Shown in pieces: positions 23,411 through 31,234 of a DNA stretch of 64,000 bases (position 1 is its first letter; the number at the start of each line of letters is the position of its first letter). The stretch is from Acidobacteriaceae bacterium. Lineage in GTDB: Bacteria > Acidobacteriota > Terriglobia > Terriglobales > Acidobacteriaceae. Below the pieces are notes generated by a model. That model saw only the letters and a list, made by a program, of their open reading frames with translations. It ran no database searches and was not told where the DNA came from. The position numbers and the translations under genes are program-made. The stretch is taken from assembly GCA_028283655.1 (NCBI GenBank), contig JAPWKE010000003.1, positions 3,472,001 to 3,536,000 on the forward strand. The letters run 5' to 3'.

Positions 23411-25672
23411 TTATGCAGAGAGTCCCGCACGAGCGGCTGCTGCGGCCTGGCACATGTGTTCGAGCGCGGCGATGGTCTCGGGCCACGCCCTTGTCTTGAG
23501 GCCGCAGTCGGGGTTGACCCAGATCTGCTCGCTCTTCAGGACGTCCAGGGCGAGGCCGAGGAGTTCGCGCATCTCTTCGGACGACGGGACGCGAGGGGTG
23601 TGGATGTCGAAGACGCCGGGGCCGATCTCGTTGGGATAACCGTGGGCGCGAAAGGCTTCGAGCAGTTCCATGCGCGAGCGCGCGGACTCCATGCTGATGA
23701 CGTCGGCGTCGAGCTCTGCGATGGAGGGGAGGATGTCTTCGAACTCGCAGTAGCACATGTGGGTATGGATCTGCGTGGCGTCGTCGATGCTGCTGGTGGC
23801 GAGCTTGAAGGCCTTGACCGCCCATTCGAGGTAGGGAGCCCAGTCGGAGTGGCGAAGCGGGAGGCCTTCGCGGAGGGCGGGTTCGTCGACCTGGATGATG
23901 GGGAGGCCGGCGGCTTCAAGGTCTTCGACTTCGTCGCGGAGCGCGAGCGCGATCTGCCATGCGGTATCTTTGCGGGCGATATCGTCGCGTACGAAGGACC
24001 ATTGCAGAACGGTGATGGGGCCGGTGAGCATGCCCTTCATGGGGTTCTTTGTGAGCGACTGGGCGTAGCTGGACCACTTGACCGTCATGGGCTGCGGGCG
24101 CGAGACGTCGCCGTAGATGACGGGTGGCTTTACGCAGCGCGAGCCGTAGCTTTGCACCCAGCCGTTCTCGGTGAAGGCGAAGCCTTCGAGGAACTCGGCG
24201 AAGTACTCGACCATGTCGTTGCGTTCGAACTCGCCGTGGACGAGGACGTCGAGGCCGATGCGCTCCTGTTCGCGGATGCACGCCTCGGTGGAGCGGCGGA
24301 GGAAGTCGTCGTACTGCTCGAGGTTGAGGTGGCCGTTCTTGAAGGCGGCGCGGTGCTTGCGGACCTCTGCTGTCTGGGGGAAGGAGCCGATGGTGGTGGT
24401 GGGGAGTGGTGGTAGCTGGAGCTTCGCACGCTGCGTTTCTGCACGTTTGGTGTATGGGCTGGTGCGGGCAAAGTCTGACTCGGTGAGTTGAGCGAGACGC
24501 AGGCGCACGGTGCTGTTGTGGCTGCTCTCTGCGGTGGCGCGATCGGCCACGGCGAGTGCGTTGGCTGCTGCTGCGGTGCTGTCGTTTGCCGCAAGCGCTG
24601 TGAGTTCAGAGAGTTTTTCTGAGGCGAAGCGAAGCCAACTTTTGATGCGCGGGTCGAGCTTCTTCTCGGAGGCGAGATCGTGCGGTGTGTGCAGCAGCGA
24701 GCAGGAGGTGGAGACGACGACGCGGTCTGCGCCGAGCGCGGCGATGGCTTGCTGGAGGAGCGGCTGGGCGATGGCGAAGTTGGTGAGCCAGATGTTGCGG
24801 CCGTTGACGACGCCGAGTTCGAGTGTCTGTTCGGCGGCGAGAGCGTTGAGGACTTCGTGCAGTTGCTCAGGGCTGCGGACGGCGTCAATGTGCAGCGAGG
24901 CGGTGTGGAGGTCGAGCGCGAGGGAGAGGTTATCGCCGAGGCCGCCGAAGTAGGTGTTCAGCGAGAGCTTTACAGGGATTTCTGCGAGCTGTTTGTACGC
25001 GCTGCGGAAGGCCTGCTTCTCCCAGGGTCCGAGGTCGGTGACGAGCATGGGCTCGTCGATCTGAACGTCGGTGACGCCTTCTGCCTGCAGCGCAGAGAGA
25101 ACCTGCTTGTAGACGGTGATGAGCTTTGGCAGGAGCAGCGTGATGTCGCAGCCGGGGGCAGGTTTGCCGAGCAGCAGAAGGGTGACGGGGCCGAGGAGGA
25201 CGGGGCGGGTTTCGATGCCGAGTTCGCGGGCTTCGCGAAGCTCGCTGAGGAGTTTGGTGGTGTTGGGTTGAAAGGTGAGTCCGGTGCTCCACTCGGGGAC
25301 GAGGTAGTGGTAGTTGGTGTCGAACCACTTGGTCATCTCCATGGCGGTTTGCTCGTTGCTGTTGCGGGCCATGGCGAAGTACTGGGTGAGCGTGTCGGCG
25401 TGGTTGCCGAAGCGTTCGGGCGTGGCGCCGATGAGCACGAGGGTGTCGAGCACCTGGTCGTAGAGCGAAAAGTCGTTGGACGGAATGATGCTGATGCCGG
25501 CTTGCTGCTGCAGCAGCCAATGGTGGCGGCGAAGCTTTGCGGCGGTGGCAAGTAACTCGGCTTCGGAGCTGTTGCCTTTCCAGAAAGACTCCAGGGCGAA
25601 CTTGAGTTCGCGGCCTTTGCCCATGCGGGGAAAGCCCAGAGTGGATGTTTTGAGAGGGGTGGTACTGGCCAT
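23411..25672 (-). CDS. metE: Cobalamin-independent methionine synthase
   Basis: MetE moves a methyl group from methyl-tetrahydropteroyltri-glutamate to homocysteine in the last step of methionine synthesis. The 753-residue length matches the family. The N-terminus TLGFPRMGKGRELKFALE, the repeat of the fold in the C-terminal half (TTTIGSFPQTAEVRKHRA), HGEFERNDMVEYF, and the zinc ligands in HTHMCYCEF and NPDCGLKTR are visible. ATG 25672 has AAAGGAG upstream. A cobalamin riboswitch in the leader should shut it off when B12 is present. Confidence 0.97.
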   Translation of the reverse strand: MASTTPLKTSTLGFPRMGKGRELKFALESFWKGNSSEAELLATAAKLRRHHWLLQQQAGISIIPSNDFSLYDQVLDTLVLIGATPERFGNHADTLTQYFAMARNSNEQTAMEMTKWFDTNYHYLVPEWSTGLTFQPNTTKLLSELREARELGIETRPVLLGPVTLLLLGKPAPGCDITLLLPKLITVYKQVLSALQAEGVTDVQIDEPMLVTDLGPWEKQAFRSAYKQLAEIPVKLSLNTYFGGLGDNLSLALDLHTASLHIDAVRSPEQLHEVLNALAAEQTLELGVVNGRNIWLTNFAIAQPLLQQAIAALGADRVVVSTSCSLLHTPHDLASEKKLDPRIKSWLRFASEKLSELTALAANDSTAAAANALAVADRATAESSHNSTVRLRLAQLTESDFARTSPYTKRAETQRAKLQLPPLPTTTIGSFPQTAEVRKHRAAFKNGHLNLEQYDDFLRRSTEACIREQERIGLDVLVHGEFERNDMVEYFAEFLEGFAFTENGWVQSYGSRCVKPPVIYGDVSRPQPMTVKWSSYAQSLTKNPMKGMLTGPITVLQWSFVRDDIARKDTAWQIALALRDEVEDLEAAGLPIIQVDEPALREGLPLRHSDWAPYLEWAVKAFKLATSSIDDATQIHTHMCYCEFEDILPSIAELDADVISMESARSRMELLEAFRAHGYPNEIGPGVFDIHTPRVPSSEEMRELLGLALDVLKSEQIWVNPDCGLKTRAWPETIAALEHMCQAAAAARAGLSA

Positions 25673-25834
25673 GATTCGGTTCTCCTTTGTTGCTGGAAAA
25701 CCACCCATGCGCAGGCTGCATCGCGTGCTCGGACGCACGGATGTGGCATTGTCTACCTCTCTGGTCCACGAGATCGGCAGGCTCAAACGCACCCACGGTC
25801 AGCGACAGAGGCGCTTCCGTGGTGGTGGCGGCGG

Positions 25835-25970
25835 GCCGGTACTCGGACTTTGAAGCGGGGAGGCTTCATCACCGTTGCGGGACAGCGCTGGATTCGCACC
25901 AGCTTCCCCGTTTAACAGCTTGCAAAAACAAGCTGACCTGCTCAGGAACAGCTTACCGGATTTTGGTGGG
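25835..25970 (-). promoter_or_regulatory. Cobalamin (B12) riboswitch
   Basis: On the minus strand the leader of metE holds the conserved core words of a cobalamin aptamer in order: GGGGAAGCTGGTGCGAATCC, GCTGTCCCGCAACGGTGAT, GAAGCC and AAGTCCGAGTACC. The aptamer lies about 170 nt upstream of the metE start, with the expression platform in between. It predicts repression of metE by adenosyl- or methylcobalamin in favour of a B12-dependent methionine synthase elsewhere. Confidence 0.93.
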
Positions 25971-26064
25971 GTGGTGCTGAGGTGTGGTGATGACGACTGG
26001 TGTGGATGGCGGTAAGCCGACTAATGAGGACTAATCAGCGTTTCCGAAACGGCGTTCTCGCAAC

Positions 26065-26479
26065 CTAACCCTTCAGCTTGCGCAGATGCATTTCCGCCGA
26101 ACCGTCGCTTTGAATCGTGAACTGGTTTTCTTTGGGAAGATAGATACCTGCACACCGAGCATCCATCAGGTCGACTGCGAGCTTCGCCAGCACTGCATAT
26201 GCCTGTTTCTTCGGAACGCCCCTATTCATCAGATCGAAGGCTACCCAAGTACGGTGCTCAATCCAAGCCTCTTCAAGCCGTTTGTTCTTGAAGCCCTGAG
26301 CCACTTCGGCAGGATCGCCGAGGTAGGGTTCCTCTGCCTCCAGCACGCTGATTAGGTGCGGGCCCCGCCTTCACTGTCTTCAACCGTGGATGCCACCCCA
26401 CGAAATACATCTCGTTCGAGCCGTCGTACGGCACGCCAAACGCCTTGCTTGCCGCTGCCTTCAGAATCTCTTCCGACAT
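26065..26479 (-). pseudogene. Frameshifted gene of unknown function
   Basis: Two minus-strand frames together make one plausible protein of about 137 residues. The N-terminal part runs from ATG 26479 (MSEEILKAAASKAFGVPYDG) to about 26355, the C-terminal part from about 26360 to 26065 (SVLEAEEPYLGDPAEVAQ to the stop). The frame slips by one base near GGGCCCGCACC (around 26355-26365), after which LKTVKAGP would join HLISVLEAEE. I do not recognise the family. A sequencing error is possible; otherwise the gene is broken. Confidence 0.6.
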
Positions 26480-26678
26480 CGCAAAGGGCTACGCAACAAC
26501 ATGACAATCGAAAATGGCATGTCATCGTTCGTGTCTTTTTTGCGAAAGAAGCCTCGCGCCGCATCAAGTAAGCCCATTCAGAGAACATAGCTGATTTTGC
26601 AGGCTTCTTTCTGGTGGAACTCTAAAAGCCACCTTCGCGGCTCTTGGCGTTAGTCCTGAGAAACGCGCTTCTCGGAAG

Positions 26679-26870
26679 TTGAAGACCACCAGCGTTAACG
26701 ATTTGTTGGTACTGATCGGATCTCAGAAGCGGGACAAGAAGCTGGTAGACGTAGCTCGGTCGGTCGGTTACGAGTCCGATGCTGCGTTTAGTAAAGCGTT
26801 CAAGCGAGTTGTCGGGGCGAGCCCCGGCGAATATGGCAAACGAGGTTTGAAGGCCGAGGGCCATCTGTAG
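26679..26870 (+). pseudogene. Remnant of an AraC-family regulator
   Basis: The piece LVDVARSVGYESDAAFSKAF and KRVVGASPGEYGKRG is the second helix-turn-helix of an AraC/XylS regulator, which normally ends the protein. The N-terminal sensor domain and first helix-turn-helix are absent, so this is a decayed gene end. It lies beside the frameshifted gene, in a small stretch of gene decay. Confidence 0.7.
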
Positions 26871-26873
26871 GCG

Positions 26874-27326
26874 TTAGCCCTGAAGGGTGACGAAGGTCTC
26901 TGATCGGATCTTCCAGCCGGAGGGGGTTTGTCGCCACATCGCTGCATAGGTGCCGGTGTACGCGACCGAGCCATTGGAGAGCGTTGCGACCCAGTGGCCA
27001 CGTTCGGCGGCCAGAGTTTGATCGTCTGCGACGTTGATGGCTTCGGGGGTACGCACGTAGGTCATGCTTTGCTTTGGGTGGTCGAAGCCCTCTTTGAAGA
27101 GCCTCAGATACTCGGCGCGTGAGGGGACGAAGGTGCCATCGCCGATGATTCCGACGTAGTCCTCGCCGAGGGAGTCTTTGACGCCGAGCAGGTTGCGTCG
27201 CGCAATCGCGCGGTTGGAGTTGTCCCGGGCGCGGAGGATCTCTGCTTCATTCGACTCTTCGTTCAAGCCTGTCTCATTCCTGTCGGTCTGATGTGTGCGA
27301 CGCGTGGAGCACGTTATCGCAAGCAC
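26874..27326 (-). CDS. NTF2/SnoaL-like protein (DUF4440 type)
   Basis: The product has up to 150 residues with the cone-shaped NTF2 fold pattern: an N-terminal helix RARDNSNRAIARRN, DYVGIIGDGTFVPSRAEYLRLF and the final strands SVAYTGTYAAMWRQTPSGWKIRSETF. Such proteins bind small molecules or act as simple enzymes; the role is unknown. The start is uncertain: GTG 27326 gives the longest form, while TTG 27266 begins nearer the family N-terminus. Confidence 0.8.
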   Translation of the reverse strand: MLAITCSTRRTHQTDRNETGLNEESNEAEILRARDNSNRAIARRNLLGVKDSLGEDYVGIIGDGTFVPSRAEYLRLFKEGFDHPKQSMTYVRTPEAINVADDQTLAAERGHWVATLSNGSVAYTGTYAAMWRQTPSGWKIRSETFVTLQG

Positions 27327-27350
27327 TAGAGTAGAGCCTTTGCGGCTTTG

Positions 27351-27911
27351 CTAGTCGGCGAGTGTGTAAGTGTTGAGCAGGACGCCGGTGGGGGTTGTCT
27401 GGGTGTCGGCGAGTTTGAAGGTGCTCATGGGGGCGGAGCCTTCGGCGAAGAGGCGTTTGCCGGTGCCGAGCAGTACGGGGTAAACGACGAGCATGAGTTC
27501 GTCGGCGAGTTTGTGCTCTAGCACGGGTGTGGTCAGGGTGGAGCTGCCCCAGAGCATGAGGTCCGGGCCCTCGGTGGATTTGAGGCGCTGGATGTCGGCG
27601 ATGAGGTCGGTTCCGAGGGCTTCGTGCGGGCCCCAGGCGAGCGACTCAGGGTGGTGGGTGGCGATGTATTTGGTGGCGTTGTTGATGCCGTCGGCGATGG
27701 GGGTTCCGCTGATCTTTGGCCAGTGCTGCGACCAGAGGTCGTAGGTGTGGCGGCCGAGTATGAGATCGAAGGGTTGGCTGTGAATGGCCGTGATCCTCGC
27801 GAGGCCTGCAGGGCTGCGGAAGGGGGCTGTCCAGTCGCCGTAGAGGTAGCCGTCGTTGGTTTCGATGATGCCGTCGAGCGAGATGTGTACGCCGATTCTT
27901 AGCTTGCGCAT
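27351..27911 (-). CDS. DHFR/RibD C-terminal-like reductase
   Basis: The 186-residue protein belongs to the dihydrofolate reductase-like RibD_C family. It opens with the strand RKLRIGVHISLDGIIE and has the GRHTYDLW motif near residue 54 and the cofactor site LMLWGSSTLTTPVLEHKLADEL. AGGAG precedes ATG 27911. Members are NADPH-dependent reductases or of unassigned function; it is unlikely to be the true FolA. It lies 24 nt upstream of the NTF2-like gene on the same strand. Confidence 0.88.
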   Translation of the reverse strand: MRKLRIGVHISLDGIIETNDGYLYGDWTAPFRSPAGLARITAIHSQPFDLILGRHTYDLWSQHWPKISGTPIADGINNATKYIATHHPESLAWGPHEALGTDLIADIQRLKSTEGPDLMLWGSSTLTTPVLEHKLADELMLVVYPVLLGTGKRLFAEGSAPMSTFKLADTQTTPTGVLLNTYTLAD

Positions 27912-27976
27912 AGGCGGGCTCCTGGGAACGAGTTCACTATAGCCGATGCGTTCTTGTTTTTGGAGAGGGGTACCGC

Positions 27977-28045
27977 AGGGCCTGAACGCCCTATATTTTG
28001 AACGGCAAGGATGGCAGGGCTGAAGCCCTGCCCTACCGTCCTTGC
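27977..28045. repeat. REP-like hairpin element
   Basis: Nested and adjacent inverted repeats: AGGGC/GCCCT (27977-27992), then GCAAGGA/TCCTTGC (28005-28011 and 28039-28045) enclosing GGCAGGGC-TGAA-GCCCTGCC (28013-28032). The core resembles the element at 1632-1686. It lies between two leftward genes. Confidence 0.55.
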
Positions 28046-28081
28046 TGCTGCGTTAGCTGTAGTTACGTTTGGTCGGCATGC

Positions 28082-29968
28082 TTAGGGGCGTTGGCCGATC
28101 TTGATGTTTTGTGCTGCTACCGAGAGTGGCGTTACGACGGGGGCCGCGATGCCGAGCACCTCTTCCAGCTTGCCGGTGTTGTAGTTCAGCAACCAGGCGT
28201 TTCCGCTGCCATCGATGGCTGGGCCGATGAGCGTGCCGGTGACGCCGAGGTTATAGCCGTCTGCCGGGGAGATGGCGGTGCCTGAGGTGGTGGTGGCCCC
28301 AAGCCTGCCGTTCGCGTTTACGGTGAACATCGTGTTGTTGCCGTCGATCGCCAGCCCGAGGGGTGCGGAGATGGTGGGCAGGTTCTGAACGTAGCTGCAG
28401 TTATTGCTGAACTCGACGAGGCTGTTGGTGTAATGGTCGGAGACCCAGGCGTTCTGGCCGCTGTCGATGGCTACGCCGTAGCCCTGCACGTAATTTGTGC
28501 CCTGGCAGGTGGTGTAGGTGATGCCAGCGCCGGTGCTCGCGTGCTTGAACTTCGCCAGTAGTGCCGGTGCGGTATTGTTGCTGTCGTAGCTGGTGACCCA
28601 GAAGTAGTCGCTTCCATCCACGGCGACGGCGAGCGGAGAAGGGACAGGCGACGTTGCCCAGACCGTGTTGCCCGAGTAGTTGTAGAGCAGCGACCACTGC
28701 GTTCCATCCGTCGGAGTGGTGGTCTGGGCGGTTGTCGCGAAGAAACCAAACCGATCCACCGCCATGTAGGACTGGAAGACGGGATTCTCGGCGGCATAGG
28801 AGACCTGGCTGATGTATGTACTTGTAGAAGGGTCGTAGACGGAGACGTTGTCGAACCTCGTATCGCTTACGGTGAGATCGCCCCCCGGCATAAAAGCAAA
28901 GGCGTTGAAGGCTGCTCCGCCTAAGTAGCTGAGAGGTGCGCCGAGAGGGCTGTTCTTGACCAGAGCCTGTTGATACGAACCCGCCACCCAGATGTTGCCT
29001 TCAAGGTCCACGGCGATGGAGCGACCGTTGAGAAGGTATTCGCTGGGGTAGGTCAGCGTGATGGAGAAGTCCGATGGCTGCGCGGTGAGCGAGGGCTGGA
29101 AGGGACTGTTCGGGACCGTCAGGTCATACAGCGCTTTTACGTTCGCGCCGGGCAGATGAGCGATGTTAATGGCCGCTGTTGCGGTGTCGGTGGGCTGGGT
29201 GGAGCCGTTGAGGGCGCTGCTCTGAATCGTGGTGCAGGCGGCTGACGATGCACCACTGGAGTTGATGCAGGCGGCGAGGATGTCGGCCAGCGTGTTGACG
29301 AGTGCCTGCGGAACGGTGCCGTTGCCGACAGGGGTGGTGGCCAGTGCCCCGGAGATGCTGGTGATGGAGTCCAACTGCGCTGCGTTCGCGGCAGCGTTGG
29401 CGACTCCCAACACGGCGGCGGTGCTTCCTGAGCTTGCCATGTGCGTGGCGTCGGTGGCGTAGCCAGCGAGGGCGTAGGCGGCGGCCACGGTAGAGACTTC
29501 GTTGATGACGACCAAGGGAACCTGGCTGGCGAGTGAACCGGAGGAGGGGCAGTTGCCGAGAACGGCCATCATGCCGATCATGGAGTTGTCTCCGGCGCCT
29601 GAGTCGCCGCCAAGGGCGTAGGCGTAGACCTGTGTGCCTGCGGTGCAGGTGTACTGCCCGGTCAGCGAGAAGTTACCGTTTGCGTCCGAGAGCACGTAGC
29701 TTCCGATGTCGTCGGAGGTGCCGGTCTGGAGCAGCGAGGTGGAGGCGGTGCCGTAGCCGGAGGTTCCTACTGCGAAGAGGTAGACGTGGGAGCCTGCGAC
29801 GGGCTGCTGGCCGCCCATGAGCTTTCCTGCAATCGCACCGACGGCGGAGGATGAAGGGGGAAGCTTGGAGGTGAGGCCGTTGTCTACACCGCAACCGACA
29901 AGGGTTGAAAGAGAAAACGCCACGAACGCAGCCGCAGCTAAGCGGATGCCTTTTGAAATTCCACGCAT
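28082..29968 (-). CDS. Large lipoprotein with N-terminal Ig-like region and beta-propeller
   Basis: The about 628-residue product has a lipoprotein signal (LSTLVGC), a beta-sandwich-like region GKLMGGQQPVAGSHVYLFAV, a conserved helical middle (NEVSTVAAAYALAGYATDAT) and a C-terminal half with propeller-like D-x2-G-N-x-W repeats (AVDLEGNIWVAGS, AIDGSGNAWLLN). ATG 29968 is used; TTG 29983 and GTG 30028 are alternatives. It is a paralogue of the divergent gene at 31235. The product should be an outer-membrane or periplasmic lipoprotein; substrate or partner is unknown. Confidence 0.85.
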   Translation of the reverse strand: MRGISKGIRLAAAAFVAFSLSTLVGCGVDNGLTSKLPPSSSAVGAIAGKLMGGQQPVAGSHVYLFAVGTSGYGTASTSLLQTGTSDDIGSYVLSDANGNFSLTGQYTCTAGTQVYAYALGGDSGAGDNSMIGMMAVLGNCPSSGSLASQVPLVVINEVSTVAAAYALAGYATDATHMASSGSTAAVLGVANAAANAAQLDSITSISGALATTPVGNGTVPQALVNTLADILAACINSSGASSAACTTIQSSALNGSTQPTDTATAAINIAHLPGANVKALYDLTVPNSPFQPSLTAQPSDFSITLTYPSEYLLNGRSIAVDLEGNIWVAGSYQQALVKNSPLGAPLSYLGGAAFNAFAFMPGGDLTVSDTRFDNVSVYDPSTSTYISQVSYAAENPVFQSYMAVDRFGFFATTAQTTTPTDGTQWSLLYNYSGNTVWATSPVPSPLAVAVDGSDYFWVTSYDSNNTAPALLAKFKHASTGAGITYTTCQGTNYVQGYGVAIDSGQNAWVSDHYTNSLVEFSNNCSYVQNLPTISAPLGLAIDGNNTMFTVNANGRLGATTTSGTAISPADGYNLGVTGTLIGPAIDGSGNAWLLNYNTGKLEEVLGIAAPVVTPLSVAAQNIKIGQRP

Positions 29969-30028
29969 AGGGGAGTCATTCAAGGGGAAAGTCCTTCCTG
30001 GAGGAAATGCGAATTCCGTTTGTCGCAC

Positions 30029-30436
30029 ATGTCTCTGCTGAACAGATGGAATGTGCCGGGAAGCTTATACTTCTCTAACTAACAGAACGCAGTTGTAAGT
30101 GGATGAGACCGTTGCATTTTGCGACGACATTGATATCAAACGGCGCGTCCAAAAAGGCGGCGCGAATGGAATCGTTTTTTAGATAGGTTTCAACTAGGAA
30201 GAGGTTCAGGCAGAAAACTACCTTCGGCGGTATGGAGAACCGGGGGCGTTCTGAATGGCCAAGATTTCGCGCACGCAAAAAACCTGTATTTCTTCTTGGC
30301 ATCCAAAATAAAGAACGCTGACTCGCGAGTCAATGAAATTTCCTCGAGTAGCGACAAGAGTCGCTCTCCCACCGTTGGTCGGGCGAATTCATCGTCGCTT
30401 GCAACGCCGTGGCCGCCTTACCGACTCCAATTCACC
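30029..30436. promoter_or_regulatory. Divergent control region with a perfect 14-bp palindrome
   Basis: This 408-nt region separates the leftward lipoprotein from the rightward lipocalin. The perfect palindrome TGACTCGCGAGTCA at 30319-30332 lies about 105 nt upstream of the lipocalin start and is a good operator candidate. An in-frame extension of the lipocalin ORF through this region is not protein-like. Nothing else is evident. Confidence 0.4.
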
Positions 30437-30958
30437 ATGGTCCGCTTTCTGGTTCTTGCTACGTTTCTTTTTCCGTTTGTCTCACGTGCTGGCGCTGCGG
30501 AGAAGCCGCCGTTGAAGACGGTGGATCATGTCGATCTAAGTCGCTACCTTGGCAAGTGGTATGAGCTGGCGCGGTTGCCAAACCGCTTTGAGAAGAAGTG
30601 CGATCGCGATGTGATGGCGGAGTACACGCTCGATGGCGAGACGGTGCGCGTAGTCAATACGTGTATCAAGGCGGACGGCAAGGCTACGCAGTCGAAGGGC
30701 AAGGCGAAGGTTGTGGATGCGGCCACGAAGGCGAAGCTGAAGGTGACGTTCTTCTGGCCGTTCTATGGTGACTACTGGATCGTTGGTCTGGACAGTGAGT
30801 ATCGCTGGGCTGTAGTGGGTGAGCCGAGCCGGAAGTATCTCTGGGTGCTTTCCCGCACGAAGACCCTATCGGATGCAGAGTGGAAGGTTGTGGATGGGGT
30901 GATTCGCGAGGCGGGATATGAAAAGTCTGCGGTGAGGATGACCAAGCAGGTGCCGTAG
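30437..30958 (+). CDS. Bacterial lipocalin (Blc-like)
   Basis: The 173-residue product has a signal peptide (VRFLVLATFLFPFVSRAGA) and the lipocalin signature YLGKWYELARLPNRFEKKC near residue 36, then eight-strand barrel text with DYWIVGLDSEYRWAVVGEPS and a C-terminal helix. Blc-like lipocalins bind fatty acids or lysophospholipids in the envelope. There is no lipobox Cys, so it seems to be soluble and periplasmic, unlike E. coli Blc. ATG 30437 is chosen as the first Met at the signal peptide. Confidence 0.93.
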   Translation: MVRFLVLATFLFPFVSRAGAAEKPPLKTVDHVDLSRYLGKWYELARLPNRFEKKCDRDVMAEYTLDGETVRVVNTCIKADGKATQSKGKAKVVDAATKAKLKVTFFWPFYGDYWIVGLDSEYRWAVVGEPSRKYLWVLSRTKTLSDAEWKVVDGVIREAGYEKSAVRMTKQVP

Positions 30959-31234
30959 TTCCGGCCCTGGAGGAAAGGCTATGTAGATGCATTCGCTCGC
31001 CAGAATTAGCCTGCGTCAAACACGCTCTTGATCGCCGCTGCGTGTTCAACCTAAGTTGCAGAAGCGGGTAGCTTCGTATATCGGTCAAGCAGACGTTGGG
31101 GTTATTCATTACCTGCTGTATTTGTGGCACTATCGGAAGAAAGCTCAGCAAAATCGAACCAGATACAAACAGGCATCGAGTGCTGTATTACTTAACTTCT
31201 TTCTTCCGGGTCTCTTATTTCAAGGGGCCACCTC

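Noticed and set aside
23104-23430. 108-codon minus-strand frame right of marR
   Set aside because: It runs through the metE terminator and has no protein-like composition or ribosome binding site.
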